From assembly GCA_025384855.1 (NCBI GenBank), contig JALAHT010000001.1, positions 1,245,064-1,309,063 of the forward strand: DNA of 64,000 nucleotides. The letters are read 5' to 3'. Under the pieces are notes generated by a model. That model had not been told where the DNA came from and did no database searches. It saw only the letters and a list, made by a program, of their open reading frames with translations. The DNA comes from Luteirhabdus salina. GTDB taxonomy: Bacteria; Bacteroidota; Bacteroidia; Flavobacteriales; Flavobacteriaceae. The translations under genes were made by a program, and so were the position numbers. Shown here one piece after another: positions 25,999-35,309 of the stretch; positions within the stretch are counted from its first letter, which is position 1, and each line of letters begins with the position of its first letter.

Positions 25999-26433
25999 AT
26001 GCAACTACGTGCTTTTTTGGAAGAAAAAGGGTTTCACCGAATTCCCCTTAAAAAATTGGTGACTGGACATTATAAATTTGAAGCGAAAATAAATGACATC
26101 AAAGGATCGTTTATATTAGATACAGGCGCTTCGACGAGTTGTGTGGGTATGGACGCCGCCGATTATTTTAATATGATAGCACACGATAGTGAGATTAAAG
26201 CTGCCGGTGCCGGTGCAATCAATATGAATACTAAGGTTACACACAACAATTCGTTTCAGGTGAACGATTGGAAAACCCGAAAAATGGAGTTTGTTCTCTT
26301 TGACCTTTCACATGTCAATCATGCCCTCACGGAAGCAGAAGAAACACCAGTAAACGGAATCATTGGAGGTGACCTTCTCAAAAAATGCCGTGCCGTTATT
26401 GATTATGGCCGTAATTGCTTATACCTCAAATAA
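25999..26433 (+). CDS. Retropepsin-like aspartic protease
   Basis: 144 residues, a single clan-AA aspartic protease domain. The catalytic motif is FILDTGAST (Asp41), and the paired hydrophobic-Gly segment is GIIGGDLL near 113-120. One lobe only, so it must dimerise to form an active site, as retroviral proteases do. No signal peptide or membrane segment is seen, so it is probably cytoplasmic. Target unknown. Divergent from tatD with about 50 bp between starts. Confidence 0.87.
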   Translation: MQLRAFLEEKGFHRIPLKKLVTGHYKFEAKINDIKGSFILDTGASTSCVGMDAADYFNMIAHDSEIKAAGAGAINMNTKVTHNNSFQVNDWKTRKMEFVLFDLSHVNHALTEAEETPVNGIIGGDLLKKCRAVIDYGRNCLYLK

Positions 26434-26505
26434 AAAAGGTGCCGAAAGCTTTTTTACGTAACCATATTTTTTGGCTATTTTAGCCCATGTTGACCGAGCT
26501 ATTCT

Positions 26506-28527
26506 ATGAAGAAATCATGTTTCGTTTTTTCCCTTTTTTTTCTGCTGCTTTCAGTTCTTGCTGACGCACAGCAGAATGCGCCTTTAGTGGAGAAGGTAAA
26601 AGCGTCGCAAGATACACTTGCAAAACTTCAGGTAATTGATTCTCTGTTAGATAAAAGTTTTTATGCGGGAGAGTATGATGTTTTTATACCCTACAGTATC
26701 GAGTATATTGAAATGGCAAAATCCATCGACAGTATCGAGTGGGCAGCCAAAAAGGCAATGAATCTACAAGCACCACTATCCTCTTACGAAAACGATCCTA
26801 TTAAAGCTGTTCGGATTATAGATGGTGTTTTAGCGCATAAATATAAGATCAAGGATAGTTTTTTATTAGGTGGCTTATATCTGAAACGCGGACGTGCAAA
26901 TGAGAAAATAGATTTAAAGCTTGCCATTGAAGACTTCGATAAGGCCTTGGATAATTTTGCAGTGAACGATTCGGTACACAGGGCCGACGCTTATTTGTTT
27001 AGCGGTAGGGCAAACTCCAATTTAGGTAGGTTCGTAAAGGCAAGCGAAAAATTTGAAATTGCCTATCGCATCTATGAAGACTTAAAGGATTATCAATACA
27101 TGACCACCGCACGACAGGGAATCATTACGATGTTCAGCAGAAGTGGTTTTTATGAAAAGGCCGAGAAAGAGCGGCAAAAGTTAATCGAAACCCTAAAAAA
27201 CCTTGAGAATCAGCGGTACCTCGTTACAGAATACTACAATCAGGCGTTGGACTATGCCAAAATAGGTGCAACCGATAAAGAGCTTCGGTATTTGGGTATG
27301 GCGCTGGATTTGTTGAATGATACAGATCCCGACGAAACCGACTATGTAAATAGGGTAAACATCCATTCGAAGTATGCCGAATATTACACCAAAGCCTATC
27401 AATATCAAAAAGCGCGCGATCATATAAAAATGTTAGACGCTTGGGCGCCAAAAATTACCTACGAACCCACCTCGCTTAGCAACTACCACGGTGCAAAAGC
27501 ACGTTATTTTCAGGCCATTGGATCCTTGAATAAAGCCTTGGAGCATGGCAAAGAGAAATTACGCTATGCGGAAAACGTGGGCCATGAAGATGAAGTAATG
27601 AATGCCCATTTACTGTTATCTGGTATTTACGCGGATCGTGGCAATTTCAAAAAAAGTCTGGAAAACAAAAACGCCTATTTAGATCTTCGCGATTCTATCT
27701 ATAACAAAGCAGCGGCAAATTCATTGGCGTACTATCAATCCTTGTACGAAATCGAAAAGAAGGAGAAGGAATTGATGGAGAAGAACACCAATATTCAGCT
27801 ATTGGAAAAGGATAATGAATCCTTCAAAAAAATAGTATTTTTCTCTAGTTTGGCGTTGGTGCTAACCTTTGGGCTTATCCTGCTGTATAGAAACCAGCGA
27901 CACCTGCGTATCAATAAATACTTGCAGGAAAAATTTAGTCAGGAGCTTTTGGTTTCCCAGGAACAAGAGCGAAGAAGAATCAGTAAGGATTTACACGATG
28001 GACTCGGACAGCGGTTGTTGCTCATCAAAAATAAGATTGTTGCGAATGGCGATGAAACCACCATGTCTATGGTAGATACCGCTATAGAGGAGGTTCGGAC
28101 GATTTCTCGCGATCTTCACCCGTTTCAATTACAAGAAATGGGAATTACAAAAGCAATCGAACATTCGCTCACACAAATCGATGAGAATACCAGTTTGTTC
28201 GTTTCATCCCAAATTGAAAATATCGATGGGCTCTTCAGCAAGGAACAGGAAGTAAACATTTACCGCATCGTTCAGGAGAGTTTAAATAATATCATAAAAC
28301 ACGCAAATGCGGAAGCAACGAAGGTTTTAGTGAAGAAAATTCGCGGAAATGTGTTAATTTCGATAAAGGATAATGGGGTAGGTTTCGATTTTAATGCTAA
28401 ATTACAAAATGTGAAATCCCTTGGACTTAAAACCTTAATGGAGCGCACCAAGTTTTTAAACGGACAAATGAAGGTGAAATCCACTAAGGGGATCGGAACC
28501 ACCTTGGTATTTCAATTTCCAGCATGA
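26506..28527 (+). CDS. TPR-containing sensor histidine kinase (HisKA_3 type)
   Basis: 673 residues. Signal peptide (about 1-22), a long helical region of tetratricopeptide-type repeats exposed to the periplasm (about 30-420), one membrane helix (about 444-463), a short coiled linker, a HisKA_3 dimerisation domain with His497 in SKDLHDGLGQR, and a HATPase domain (about 570-672) with VQESLNNIIKHA and DNGVGFDF. This is the NarX/LytS-like two-component type paired with LuxR regulators. Its ATGA overlap with the regulator gene shows coupled translation. The signal sensed is unknown. A plausible start region shows no clear TANNTTTG box. Confidence 0.9.
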   Translation: MKKSCFVFSLFFLLLSVLADAQQNAPLVEKVKASQDTLAKLQVIDSLLDKSFYAGEYDVFIPYSIEYIEMAKSIDSIEWAAKKAMNLQAPLSSYENDPIKAVRIIDGVLAHKYKIKDSFLLGGLYLKRGRANEKIDLKLAIEDFDKALDNFAVNDSVHRADAYLFSGRANSNLGRFVKASEKFEIAYRIYEDLKDYQYMTTARQGIITMFSRSGFYEKAEKERQKLIETLKNLENQRYLVTEYYNQALDYAKIGATDKELRYLGMALDLLNDTDPDETDYVNRVNIHSKYAEYYTKAYQYQKARDHIKMLDAWAPKITYEPTSLSNYHGAKARYFQAIGSLNKALEHGKEKLRYAENVGHEDEVMNAHLLLSGIYADRGNFKKSLENKNAYLDLRDSIYNKAAANSLAYYQSLYEIEKKEKELMEKNTNIQLLEKDNESFKKIVFFSSLALVLTFGLILLYRNQRHLRINKYLQEKFSQELLVSQEQERRRISKDLHDGLGQRLLLIKNKIVANGDETTMSMVDTAIEEVRTISRDLHPFQLQEMGITKAIEHSLTQIDENTSLFVSSQIENIDGLFSKEQEVNIYRIVQESLNNIIKHANAEATKVLVKKIRGNVLISIKDNGVGFDFNAKLQNVKSLGLKTLMERTKFLNGQMKVKSTKGIGTTLVFQFPA

Positions 28528-29156
28528 AGCAGCAATCGATTATTACAGCCGACGACCATCCACTTCTCTTAAAGGGTTTAAACGACTTTTTACTTGAAAA
28601 AGAGTATAATATTATCGGAAGTGCCCATAATGGGAATGATGCTTTTAGTTTAATTGAAAAAGAGCATCCCGAAATTGCTATTTTGGATATTCAAATGCCT
28701 TATATGTCTGGGCTTGAAATAGCGAAAAAGTGCAAGGAAAACAATATCACCACAAAAATCGTATTGATTACCCTTCATAAGGAAAAGGAACTTTATATGA
28801 AGGCGCAGGAGCTGAATATCTTTGGATACGTGCTGAAGGAGTTTGCCTTAGAAGAAATTGAAACCTGCTTGCACAATGTAGCCGACGGAGAGCCATATTT
28901 CAGTCCCAAGATCCGTGAACAACTCGGAAACATCTTTGTTTCCGATTCTAATCTTAACAGCTTAACCCCTTCTGAAAAGAAAATCCTAAAATTGATTGCC
29001 GACGATAAAACCAATAAGGAGATCGCGTCGCTTCTTTTCATTTCTCACCGAACTGTCGAAAAGCACAGAAGTAATATCATCAATAAGTTGAACTTAGAGC
29101 CCAAGACGAACAGTCTTCTTATTTGGGCAAAAGAGAACCACGATAAACTGCTCTAA
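28524..29156 (+). CDS. LuxR/NarL-family response regulator
   Basis: 210 residues. Receiver domain (about 5-120) with Asp10/Asp11 and phosphoacceptor Asp55 in AILDIQMP; LuxR helix-turn-helix domain (about 145-207) with LTPSEKKILKLIA, NKEIASLLFIS and HRTVEKHRSNI. Partner of the TPR kinase, with which it overlaps by 4 nt. The targets are not evident from the window. Confidence 0.93.
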   Translation: MKQQSIITADDHPLLLKGLNDFLLEKEYNIIGSAHNGNDAFSLIEKEHPEIAILDIQMPYMSGLEIAKKCKENNITTKIVLITLHKEKELYMKAQELNIFGYVLKEFALEEIETCLHNVADGEPYFSPKIREQLGNIFVSDSNLNSLTPSEKKILKLIADDKTNKEIASLLFISHRTVEKHRSNIINKLNLEPKTNSLLIWAKENHDKLL

Positions 29157-29239
29157 ACGTTAGATTTATCTGAAATTACGTGTATCTACGTATTTTTTAA
29201 CTGTAAAAAAAATCTGACTTTTACAATGTGAAAAAAATT

Positions 29240-29359
29240 ATGGCGTACGAGAGCGATAAGGAGAAAAGCGAAAAGCGTAAAAACTGGATTGTGACTATTT
29301 TAGTCATTGCTGTTGTCGCCATCGTTGTGCTAAACATAATAAACTATTTTGTTTCGTAA
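29240..29359 (+). CDS. Small single-pass membrane protein (39 aa)
   Basis: 39 codons from ATG to TAA. A highly charged N-terminus (KEKSEKRK within the first 14 residues) is followed by one hydrophobic helix (about 16-34) and a short polar tail, the layout of a small tail-anchored membrane protein. A GTG four codons upstream (29228) is in frame. It lies 83 nt after the LuxR regulator and just before a strong terminator, so it may be the last gene of that operon. No family recognised. Confidence 0.55.
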   Translation: MAYESDKEKSEKRKNWIVTILVIAVVAIVVLNIINYFVS

Positions 29360-29400
29360 TTTTTAAGTTTTGATACGTTTTCAACTAACTATCTAAATTA

Positions 29401-29430
29401 AAAAAACCCGGCTTTTTGGCCGGGTTTTTT
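29401..29430. terminator. Bidirectional terminator between the LuxR operon and sucB
   Basis: 12-bp stem AAAAAACCCGGC/GCCGGGTTTTTT with a 6-nt loop; it serves both convergent units. Confidence 0.93.
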
Positions 29431-29446
29431 GTTGTTGAAGTTATCG

Positions 29447-30730
29447 TTAAAGTTCCAAGGCTTTTTCAGGATCATTATCCATCAACAATTCTGTTGGACT
29501 TTCCAGTGCCTCCTTTATGGCTACTAGAAACCCTACAGATTCGCGTCCGTCGATAATTCTATGATCGTACGATAGTGCCACATACATAATAGGAGCGATA
29601 GCGATTGCGCCATCCTTCGCAATAGGACGTTCAACAATATTATGCATCCCAAGGATTCCTGATTGTGGCGGATTGATAATTGGGGTCGAAAGCATACTTC
29701 CAAAAACACCACCATTTGAAATAGTGAACGTTCCGCCGGTCATTTCATCTACCGTAATTTCGCCTTCGCGTGCACGAATTGCTAAACGCTTCACTTCGCT
29801 TTCCACACCACGGAAACTTAAATTTTCGGCATTTCGGATAACGGGTACCATCAATCCTTTTGGGCCGGAAACCGCAATTGAGATATCCTTATAATCATAC
29901 GTAATTTTATAGTCGCCGTCGATCATCGAATTCACATCAGGGTATAAATCCAAGGCGCGAACTACCGCTAAGGTAAAGAATGACATAAAGCCTAAGCTAA
30001 CGCCATGTTTCTCCTTAAATTGTTCTTTGTACTGCTTGCGCAATTCGAAAATAGCGCTCATGTCAACTTCGTTGAAAGTTGTTAACATGGCTGTTTCATT
30101 CTTGGCAGATACCAAGCGCTCGGCTACTTTACGACGTAACATCGAAAGTTTCTTGCGCTCCGAACCACGATTTCCTTTACCCGGACTTCCCATAGAAGGT
30201 TGTGCCTTTACGGCATCATCTTTGGTAATTCGTCCGTCACGACCACTGCCTTTAACATCTTTAGCCTTCACGCCCTTTTCGTCCATTATCTTTTTGGCAG
30301 CAGGCGATGGGGTGCCAGTAGCATAGGTTTTATCTTGCTTTGGCTTCTCATCTTTTTGATCGGCTTTTTTATTGTCGTCTTTGGTTTCAGCGCTTTGCTT
30401 GTCTAAGTCCGGGCCTGAGTTGCCATCGCCTTTCTCATCGCCAGCATCTTCATACGTATCGGTTTCTTTGGTATCGTCACCGCCTGGCTTTTCAGCCTCG
30501 GTATCGATAAGGCAAACTACTTCACCCACACCAATTACATCGCCTTCCTCGGCTTTAAGGGTAATGATACCGCTCGCTTCAGCAGGAAGCTCCAAAGTTG
30601 CTTTATCGCTATCTACTTCAGCAATTGCTTGGTCTTTTTCAACATAGTCGCCATCTTCAACCAGCCATTCTGCTATTTCTACTTCGGTAATGGATTCTCC
30701 CGGTGAAGGGACTTTCATCTCTAATGCCAT
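29447..30730 (-). CDS. sucB: 2-oxoglutarate dehydrogenase E2 (dihydrolipoyl succinyltransferase)
   Basis: 427 residues. Lipoyl domain (about 1-76) with the lipoylated lysine in [10 protein letters not shown] (about 43), a long Asp/Lys-rich linker (about 80-135), the E3/E1-binding domain (about 137-172, [12 protein letters not shown]), and the catalytic domain (about 195-427) with the active-site motif SYDHRIIDG (His near 390). Transfers succinyl groups to CoA in the TCA cycle. Follows sucA by 48 nt; E3 is not encoded nearby, as is common. Confidence 0.96.
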   Translation of the reverse strand: MALEMKVPSPGESITEVEIAEWLVEDGDYVEKDQAIAEVDSDKATLELPAEASGIITLKAEEGDVIGVGEVVCLIDTEAEKPGGDDTKETDTYEDAGDEKGDGNSGPDLDKQSAETKDDNKKADQKDEKPKQDKTYATGTPSPAAKKIMDEKGVKAKDVKGSGRDGRITKDDAVKAQPSMGSPGKGNRGSERKKLSMLRRKVAERLVSAKNETAMLTTFNEVDMSAIFELRKQYKEQFKEKHGVSLGFMSFFTLAVVRALDLYPDVNSMIDGDYKITYDYKDISIAVSGPKGLMVPVIRNAENLSFRGVESEVKRLAIRAREGEITVDEMTGGTFTISNGGVFGSMLSTPIINPPQSGILGMHNIVERPIAKDGAIAIAPIMYVALSYDHRIIDGRESVGFLVAIKEALESPTELLMDNDPEKALEL

Positions 30731-30778
30731 AGTTTTTTGATTTTCTATTTCTTATAAAGCTTTGTACGCTAACTATTG

Positions 30779-33544
30779 TCAATCTTGTTCGTTAATACTA
30801 CTGTCGAATACGCTTTCCATCACGCGTTGGTGTCGTTTCTTCGAGCGTACTGCGCTACCAGCCGCTGGTGCGGCATACATTCTTCGGCTACAGACTCTAA
30901 AGTTACGTGCCTCGTCAAAATGCATCAAGATATGTGACCAAGCACCCATGTTTCTAGGTTCTTCTTGGGCCCAAACCACATCCTTGGCATTTTTATATTT
31001 TTTCATGATCTCTTTCATCTTCTCAGTCGGAAGTGGGAAAAGTTGCTCTACTCGAACCAACGCAACGTCTTCACGCTCGTTTTCCTCGCGCATCTCTAAA
31101 AGATCGTAATAAAACTTCCCAGTTACAAACACCAAGGTTTTGATTTTTGAAACGTTCGCGCTTTCATCGTCAATGACCATTTGGAAACTTCCATTGGCCA
31201 ATTCTTCCTTGGTGGAAACAACTTTTGGATGACGAAGTAGACTTTTTGGAGTGAAAACTATGAGGGGTTTCCTATAATTCACCTTCATCTGTCTGCGTAA
31301 CAGGTGGTAGAAGTTTGCGGGCGTGGTACAGTCGGCTACAAACATATTATCCTTTGCACAAAGTTGAAGGTAGCGTTCCATACGTGCAGAGGAGTGCTCG
31401 GCACCTTGCCCTTCGTAGCCATGCGGCAATAGCATGACCAATCCGTTCTGCAATTTCCACTTATCTTCTGCTGCCGAAATGTACTGGTCGATCATAATCT
31501 GGGCACCATTGCTAAAATCGCCAAACTGAGCTTCCCAAATTGTCAGAGTGCTTGGGCTTGCCATTGCGTACCCGTAGTCGAAGCCAACGACCCCATATTC
31601 CGAAAGCAGGGAGTTGTAAATGTAAAAATGCCCTTGTTTTTCGTTTATATGATTATGAAGTACGATCTCTTCTTCATTCTGTTCTGTCTTGATGACGGCA
31701 TGACGGTGGGAAAACGTTCCGCGCTCTACATCCTGTCCCGTAATTCGTACGTCGTGGCCTTCTTCCAATAACGTTCCATACGCTAATAATTCACCCATTG
31801 CCCAATCGAGCTTGTTCTCTTCAAAGAACATTTTATGACGAGTATCGATTAGCTTGGAAACCTTCCGCATGAATTTTTTATCTTCTGGAAGCTGGGTAAT
31901 CGCTTTGGCCACTTCTGAAAGCGTATCCATATCGACTTTGGTATCCACGTCTTGCATCATGGTATCCTCTTCTGCATAGGTGAACCCTTCCCATTCTTCC
32001 TGCATGATAGCCGTAATCTTCGTTTTTTCCTGCTTGCGAGAGTCCTCTAAGTCTTCTTCTAGTTTGGCTTTGTATTCTTTTTCAAGCTTTTCAGTATGTC
32101 CTTCCTCAATTACACCTTCCTTATAGAGTTTTTCAGCATAAATATCACGTGGATTTTGATGCTTTGAAATTGCCTTATACAACTTAGGCTGGGTGAAGCG
32201 CGGTTCATCACCTTCATTATGGCCATACTTACGATATCCCAATAAGTCGATGAAAACATCGCGTTTAAACTGCATTCTGAAATCTAGGGCGAAAAGCATA
32301 GCGTGAACGACCGCTTCTGCATCATCGGCATTTACGTGAAGTACCGGTGAAAGCGTGACTTTACCAACATCTGTACAATAGGTGCTAGATCGACCATCCA
32401 AGTAATTTGTTGTGAAGCCCACCTGATTGTTTACTACTATATGAATAGTTCCCCCTGTTTTATAACCATCAAGTTGTGCCATTTGTACGATTTCGTACGC
32501 AATTCCCTGTCCGGCAATCGCAGCATCGCCATGTACGATAATAGGCAGAACGTTACTCGGGTTTTCTTTGTGGTGATCGTCTTGTTTTGCACGTGCGATA
32601 CCTTCCACAACAGCTCCAACGGTTTCAAGGTGTGAAGGGTTTGGAGCAATATTAAGGTTGATTTCCTTACCCGAATCGGTTTTTCGCTTACACGTCCAAC
32701 CCAAATGATATTTTACATCGCCATCAAAAATATCCTGCTCGTAATCTTTTCCGTCGAATTCACTGAAAATGGCCTGGGCGCTTTTTCCGAAGATGTTCGT
32801 TAACGTACTCAAACGACCACGGTGAGCCATACCCATCACGAATTCCTGAACCCCTTGATCGGCCGCATTTTCTATTAACGCATCGAGTGCAGGAATCAGG
32901 CTTTCGCCACCTTCCAATGAAAACCGTTTTTGTCCGACGTATTTAGTGTGAAGAAAACTTTCAAAAGCAACCGCTTCGTTAAGTTTTTTCAAGATGTGTT
33001 TTTTCTGTTCTGCGGTGAACTTCGGCTGATTATCGTTGATATTCAGTTTACGCTGAATCCATTGTATTTCATCGGGATTTCGAATGTACATATACTCGAT
33101 CCCAATGCTATCGCAGTAAATACTATTTAAGTGGTCCAATATCTCCTGCAGGGTGCTTTCGCCAATCCCTAAAACTTCGCCGGCTTGAAATTTGGTATCT
33201 AAATCCTCTTGAGAAAGCCCGAAATTTTCAATTTCTAACGTAGGAGCGTACTTTCGGCGTTCGCGAACTGGGTTTGTTTTCGTAAACAAGTGCCCTCTTG
33301 TTCGGTAGCCGTCGATAAGTTGAATAACCTGAAATTCCTTGGTGAAGTTTTCGGGAATAGCGCCTTCTAATTCGCCATTCTCGATTCCAAGTGCCTCGAG
33401 CGAGCCGTTCTCTATTCCAAAGTCGAATCCTTGGAAGAAAGCACGCCAACTTGGCTCTACGCTATCAGGAAATTGTAAATATTTATCGTAAAGTTCTGCG
33501 ATGTACGAAGGATGCACCGCGTTTAGAAAAGAATATTTATCCAT
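30779..33544 (-). CDS. sucA: 2-oxoglutarate dehydrogenase E1
   Basis: 921 residues, thiamine-diphosphate-dependent decarboxylase component. The N-terminus opens with the E1o segment AVHPSYIAELYDKYLQ (about 9-24), which docks the partner subunits. HRGRLSTLTNIF (about 242-253) and GDAAIAGQG (about 340-348) form the cofactor site, and RKYGHNEGDEP appears near 436-446. Together with sucB it converts 2-oxoglutarate to succinyl-CoA. An exact promoter box lies on the minus strand at 33589-33582. Confidence 0.97.
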   Translation of the reverse strand: MDKYSFLNAVHPSYIAELYDKYLQFPDSVEPSWRAFFQGFDFGIENGSLEALGIENGELEGAIPENFTKEFQVIQLIDGYRTRGHLFTKTNPVRERRKYAPTLEIENFGLSQEDLDTKFQAGEVLGIGESTLQEILDHLNSIYCDSIGIEYMYIRNPDEIQWIQRKLNINDNQPKFTAEQKKHILKKLNEAVAFESFLHTKYVGQKRFSLEGGESLIPALDALIENAADQGVQEFVMGMAHRGRLSTLTNIFGKSAQAIFSEFDGKDYEQDIFDGDVKYHLGWTCKRKTDSGKEINLNIAPNPSHLETVGAVVEGIARAKQDDHHKENPSNVLPIIVHGDAAIAGQGIAYEIVQMAQLDGYKTGGTIHIVVNNQVGFTTNYLDGRSSTYCTDVGKVTLSPVLHVNADDAEAVVHAMLFALDFRMQFKRDVFIDLLGYRKYGHNEGDEPRFTQPKLYKAISKHQNPRDIYAEKLYKEGVIEEGHTEKLEKEYKAKLEEDLEDSRKQEKTKITAIMQEEWEGFTYAEEDTMMQDVDTKVDMDTLSEVAKAITQLPEDKKFMRKVSKLIDTRHKMFFEENKLDWAMGELLAYGTLLEEGHDVRITGQDVERGTFSHRHAVIKTEQNEEEIVLHNHINEKQGHFYIYNSLLSEYGVVGFDYGYAMASPSTLTIWEAQFGDFSNGAQIMIDQYISAAEDKWKLQNGLVMLLPHGYEGQGAEHSSARMERYLQLCAKDNMFVADCTTPANFYHLLRRQMKVNYRKPLIVFTPKSLLRHPKVVSTKEELANGSFQMVIDDESANVSKIKTLVFVTGKFYYDLLEMREENEREDVALVRVEQLFPLPTEKMKEIMKKYKNAKDVVWAQEEPRNMGAWSHILMHFDEARNFRVCSRRMYAAPAAGSAVRSKKRHQRVMESVFDSSINEQD

Positions 33545-33581
33545 AATTGGGACACAGAAGTTCTATATTGATAAAACAGTG

Positions 33582-33589
33582 CAAATTTA
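33582..33589 (-). promoter_or_regulatory. -7 promoter box (TAAATTTG) for sucAB
   Basis: Exact TANNTTTG match on the minus strand, 37 nt before the ATG at 33544. Confidence 0.55.
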
Positions 33590-33658
33590 CAACAAATCCC
33601 GAAACTAACGGAAGCGCAGTTTGTATATTTATAGTACGAAACTCTTAAATATTCCCAA

Positions 33659-34186
33659 ATGAAACGCCTCACCTACAGCTTATTTCTTTTTTTGACACTT
33701 ATAGTTGTTTTTGCATGTCAATCCCAGACGGAAACCCAAGAGCAGTCAACCTCAAATTTTTGGCAAAATGTGCGATTTGGAGGTGGACTAGGGCTTGCTT
33801 TTGGAAATGGCTTTTTCATGGGGTCTATTGCGCCTAGTGCTGTTTATGATGTAAATCCGTATTTCAGCGTTGGTCCAGGGTTGTTGTTTAGCTATCAATC
33901 CGATGACACATTTCGGTCTACAATGTATGGCGGAAGTATTATTACGCTTTTTAACCCTATTCGGGAAATTCAGTTATCAGCCGAGCTAGAGCAGTTGCGG
34001 GTAAATCAAGAAAGAGAATTCTTGGAAGTTACGGAGGAAAATAATTTTTGGAATACAGCACTTTTCATCGGTGGCGGATTTCGGACCGGCACTGTAACGG
34101 TCGGAGCACGGTATAATGTACTATTTAAGCAGGAGGATGATATCTACGCAAGTGCCTGGGGGCCGTTTGTAAGAGTGTATTTTTAG
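33659..34186 (+). CDS. Small outer-membrane beta-barrel protein with signal sequence
   Basis: 175 residues. Signal peptide followed by VVFAC (Cys20), a possible lipobox that is not ideal. The mature protein is made of Gly/aromatic-rich amphipathic strands (for example GGGLGLAFGNGFFMG) and ends in the aromatic VRVYF, typical of an outer-membrane barrel. No enzymatic motif. It is divergent from sucA; names such as alpha-ketoglutarate decarboxylase given to proteins of this sort would be a neighbour-derived error. A 7/8 box TATATTTA is at 33624-33631. Confidence 0.75.
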   Translation: MKRLTYSLFLFLTLIVVFACQSQTETQEQSTSNFWQNVRFGGGLGLAFGNGFFMGSIAPSAVYDVNPYFSVGPGLLFSYQSDDTFRSTMYGGSIITLFNPIREIQLSAELEQLRVNQEREFLEVTEENNFWNTALFIGGGFRTGTVTVGARYNVLFKQEDDIYASAWGPFVRVYF

Positions 34187-34187
34187 A

Positions 34188-35162
34188 CTACACATTCCGC
34201 TTCATCAACCAATCGCCAAACTCCCTAAGTTTTTGCTTGTTTTCAGGTGAAATATTGATAGCCTCCAACACTTCATTGGCTTTTTTGGTATAGGCTTCTA
34301 TTTCTTGTTGAATGGCTTTTGCTGCTCCAGAATGCTGAAAAATCATTTTGACCGAAGCGATCTTGTCGCTGGGATCTTTTGGGTGAATGCTATATAAGCC
34401 GTCGAGTTCATCGGCCTGCATCTGATTGCTATTCTCGTACGCTTTCAGGTATAGATAAGTCTTCTTATTCGAAATAATATCACCACCTACTTGTTTTCCA
34501 AAGGTTTTGGGGTCGCCGAAAGCATCCAGATAATCATCTTGTAATTGAAACGCCATACCCAAATTCAACCCGAACGCATAGATATTTTTTTTGCAACTTT
34601 CGGAAGCGCCTGCCACAATCGCTCCCATTTCCATGGCAGCACCAATAAGGACGGCCGTTTTGTATTCGATCATTTTCAAATACTCCGGAAGGGTCACATC
34701 ATCGCGATTTTCAAAATCGATATCGTATTGCTGTCCTTCACATACCTGGATAGCGGTTTTGCTAAAAAGAATTGCCAATTGTTGAAAGAGTGCAGGTTTG
34801 TAGTCTTCAAATAGCTGATAGGCTAAAATCAACATGGCATCGCCAGAAAGAATTCCAGTGTTGAGATCCCAGCGTTCATGAACGGTTTCCTTTCCTCTTC
34901 GCAAGGGCGCCTCATCCATAATATCGTCATGAATCAACGAAAAGTTATGAAATAGTTCAACGGCCAGAGCGGCATTCATAGCCTTTTCATAGTCATCTGA
35001 AAAAAAATCACAACTTAATAGGGTCAAGGTAGGTCGTAGTCGCTTTCCACCCAATTTCAAAATATATCGAATAGGCTCATACAGTTGTTCGGGTTCCTGA
35101 ACCGCAACTGTTTCTTCCAATCGCTTTCGAAGCGCATCGCTATATTTGGATAGGTGTTCCAT
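34188..35162 (-). CDS. Polyprenyl synthetase family protein
   Basis: 324 residues of the trans-isoprenyl diphosphate synthase fold. First Asp-rich motif DDIMD (79-83) with RRG following, second Asp-rich motif DDYLD (about 206-210), and GGKRLRP (about 38-44). It elongates allylic diphosphates with IPP, probably to the geranylgeranyl or longer chains used for menaquinone. Chain length cannot be judged by eye. The frame is open two codons upstream to a TTG (35168), but the ATG at 35162 is the better start. Convergent with the barrel gene with a single base between stops. Functionally linked in pathway to dxs at 51 kb. Confidence 0.92.
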   Translation of the reverse strand: MEHLSKYSDALRKRLEETVAVQEPEQLYEPIRYILKLGGKRLRPTLTLLSCDFFSDDYEKAMNAALAVELFHNFSLIHDDIMDEAPLRRGKETVHERWDLNTGILSGDAMLILAYQLFEDYKPALFQQLAILFSKTAIQVCEGQQYDIDFENRDDVTLPEYLKMIEYKTAVLIGAAMEMGAIVAGASESCKKNIYAFGLNLGMAFQLQDDYLDAFGDPKTFGKQVGGDIISNKKTYLYLKAYENSNQMQADELDGLYSIHPKDPSDKIASVKMIFQHSGAAKAIQQEIEAYTKKANEVLEAINISPENKQKLREFGDWLMKRNV

Positions 35163-35257
35163 CGGCAATTTTTGCGCTAAAATACAAGAACTTTAACCTT
35201 GCCACCAAATTGCAACCTCAAAATAAAGAGCCCCTTTGTTAAATTATTGTAAAACTT

Positions 35258-35287
35258 AGGAAACTTTTTTTGTATTGTAAGTTTCCT
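35258..35287. promoter_or_regulatory. Palindromic operator in the efflux-operon promoter
   Basis: Perfect 9-bp inverted repeat AGGAAACTT / AAGTTTCCT with a 12-nt spacer. It covers the -33 region (TTTG 35269-35272) and ends 5 bp before the -7 box. Placement and symmetry fit a binding site for the TetR protein encoded immediately downstream, which would give autorepression. Confidence 0.7.
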
Positions 35288-35292
35288 GATGG

Positions 35293-35300
35293 TATATTTG
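35293..35300 (+). promoter_or_regulatory. -7 promoter box (TATATTTG) of the tetR efflux operon
   Basis: Exact TANNTTTG match with TTTG 20 nt upstream. It lies after an in-frame ATG at 35289, so the ATG at 35310 is the real start of the regulator. Confidence 0.65.
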
Positions 35301-35309
35301 CGCTCCATT

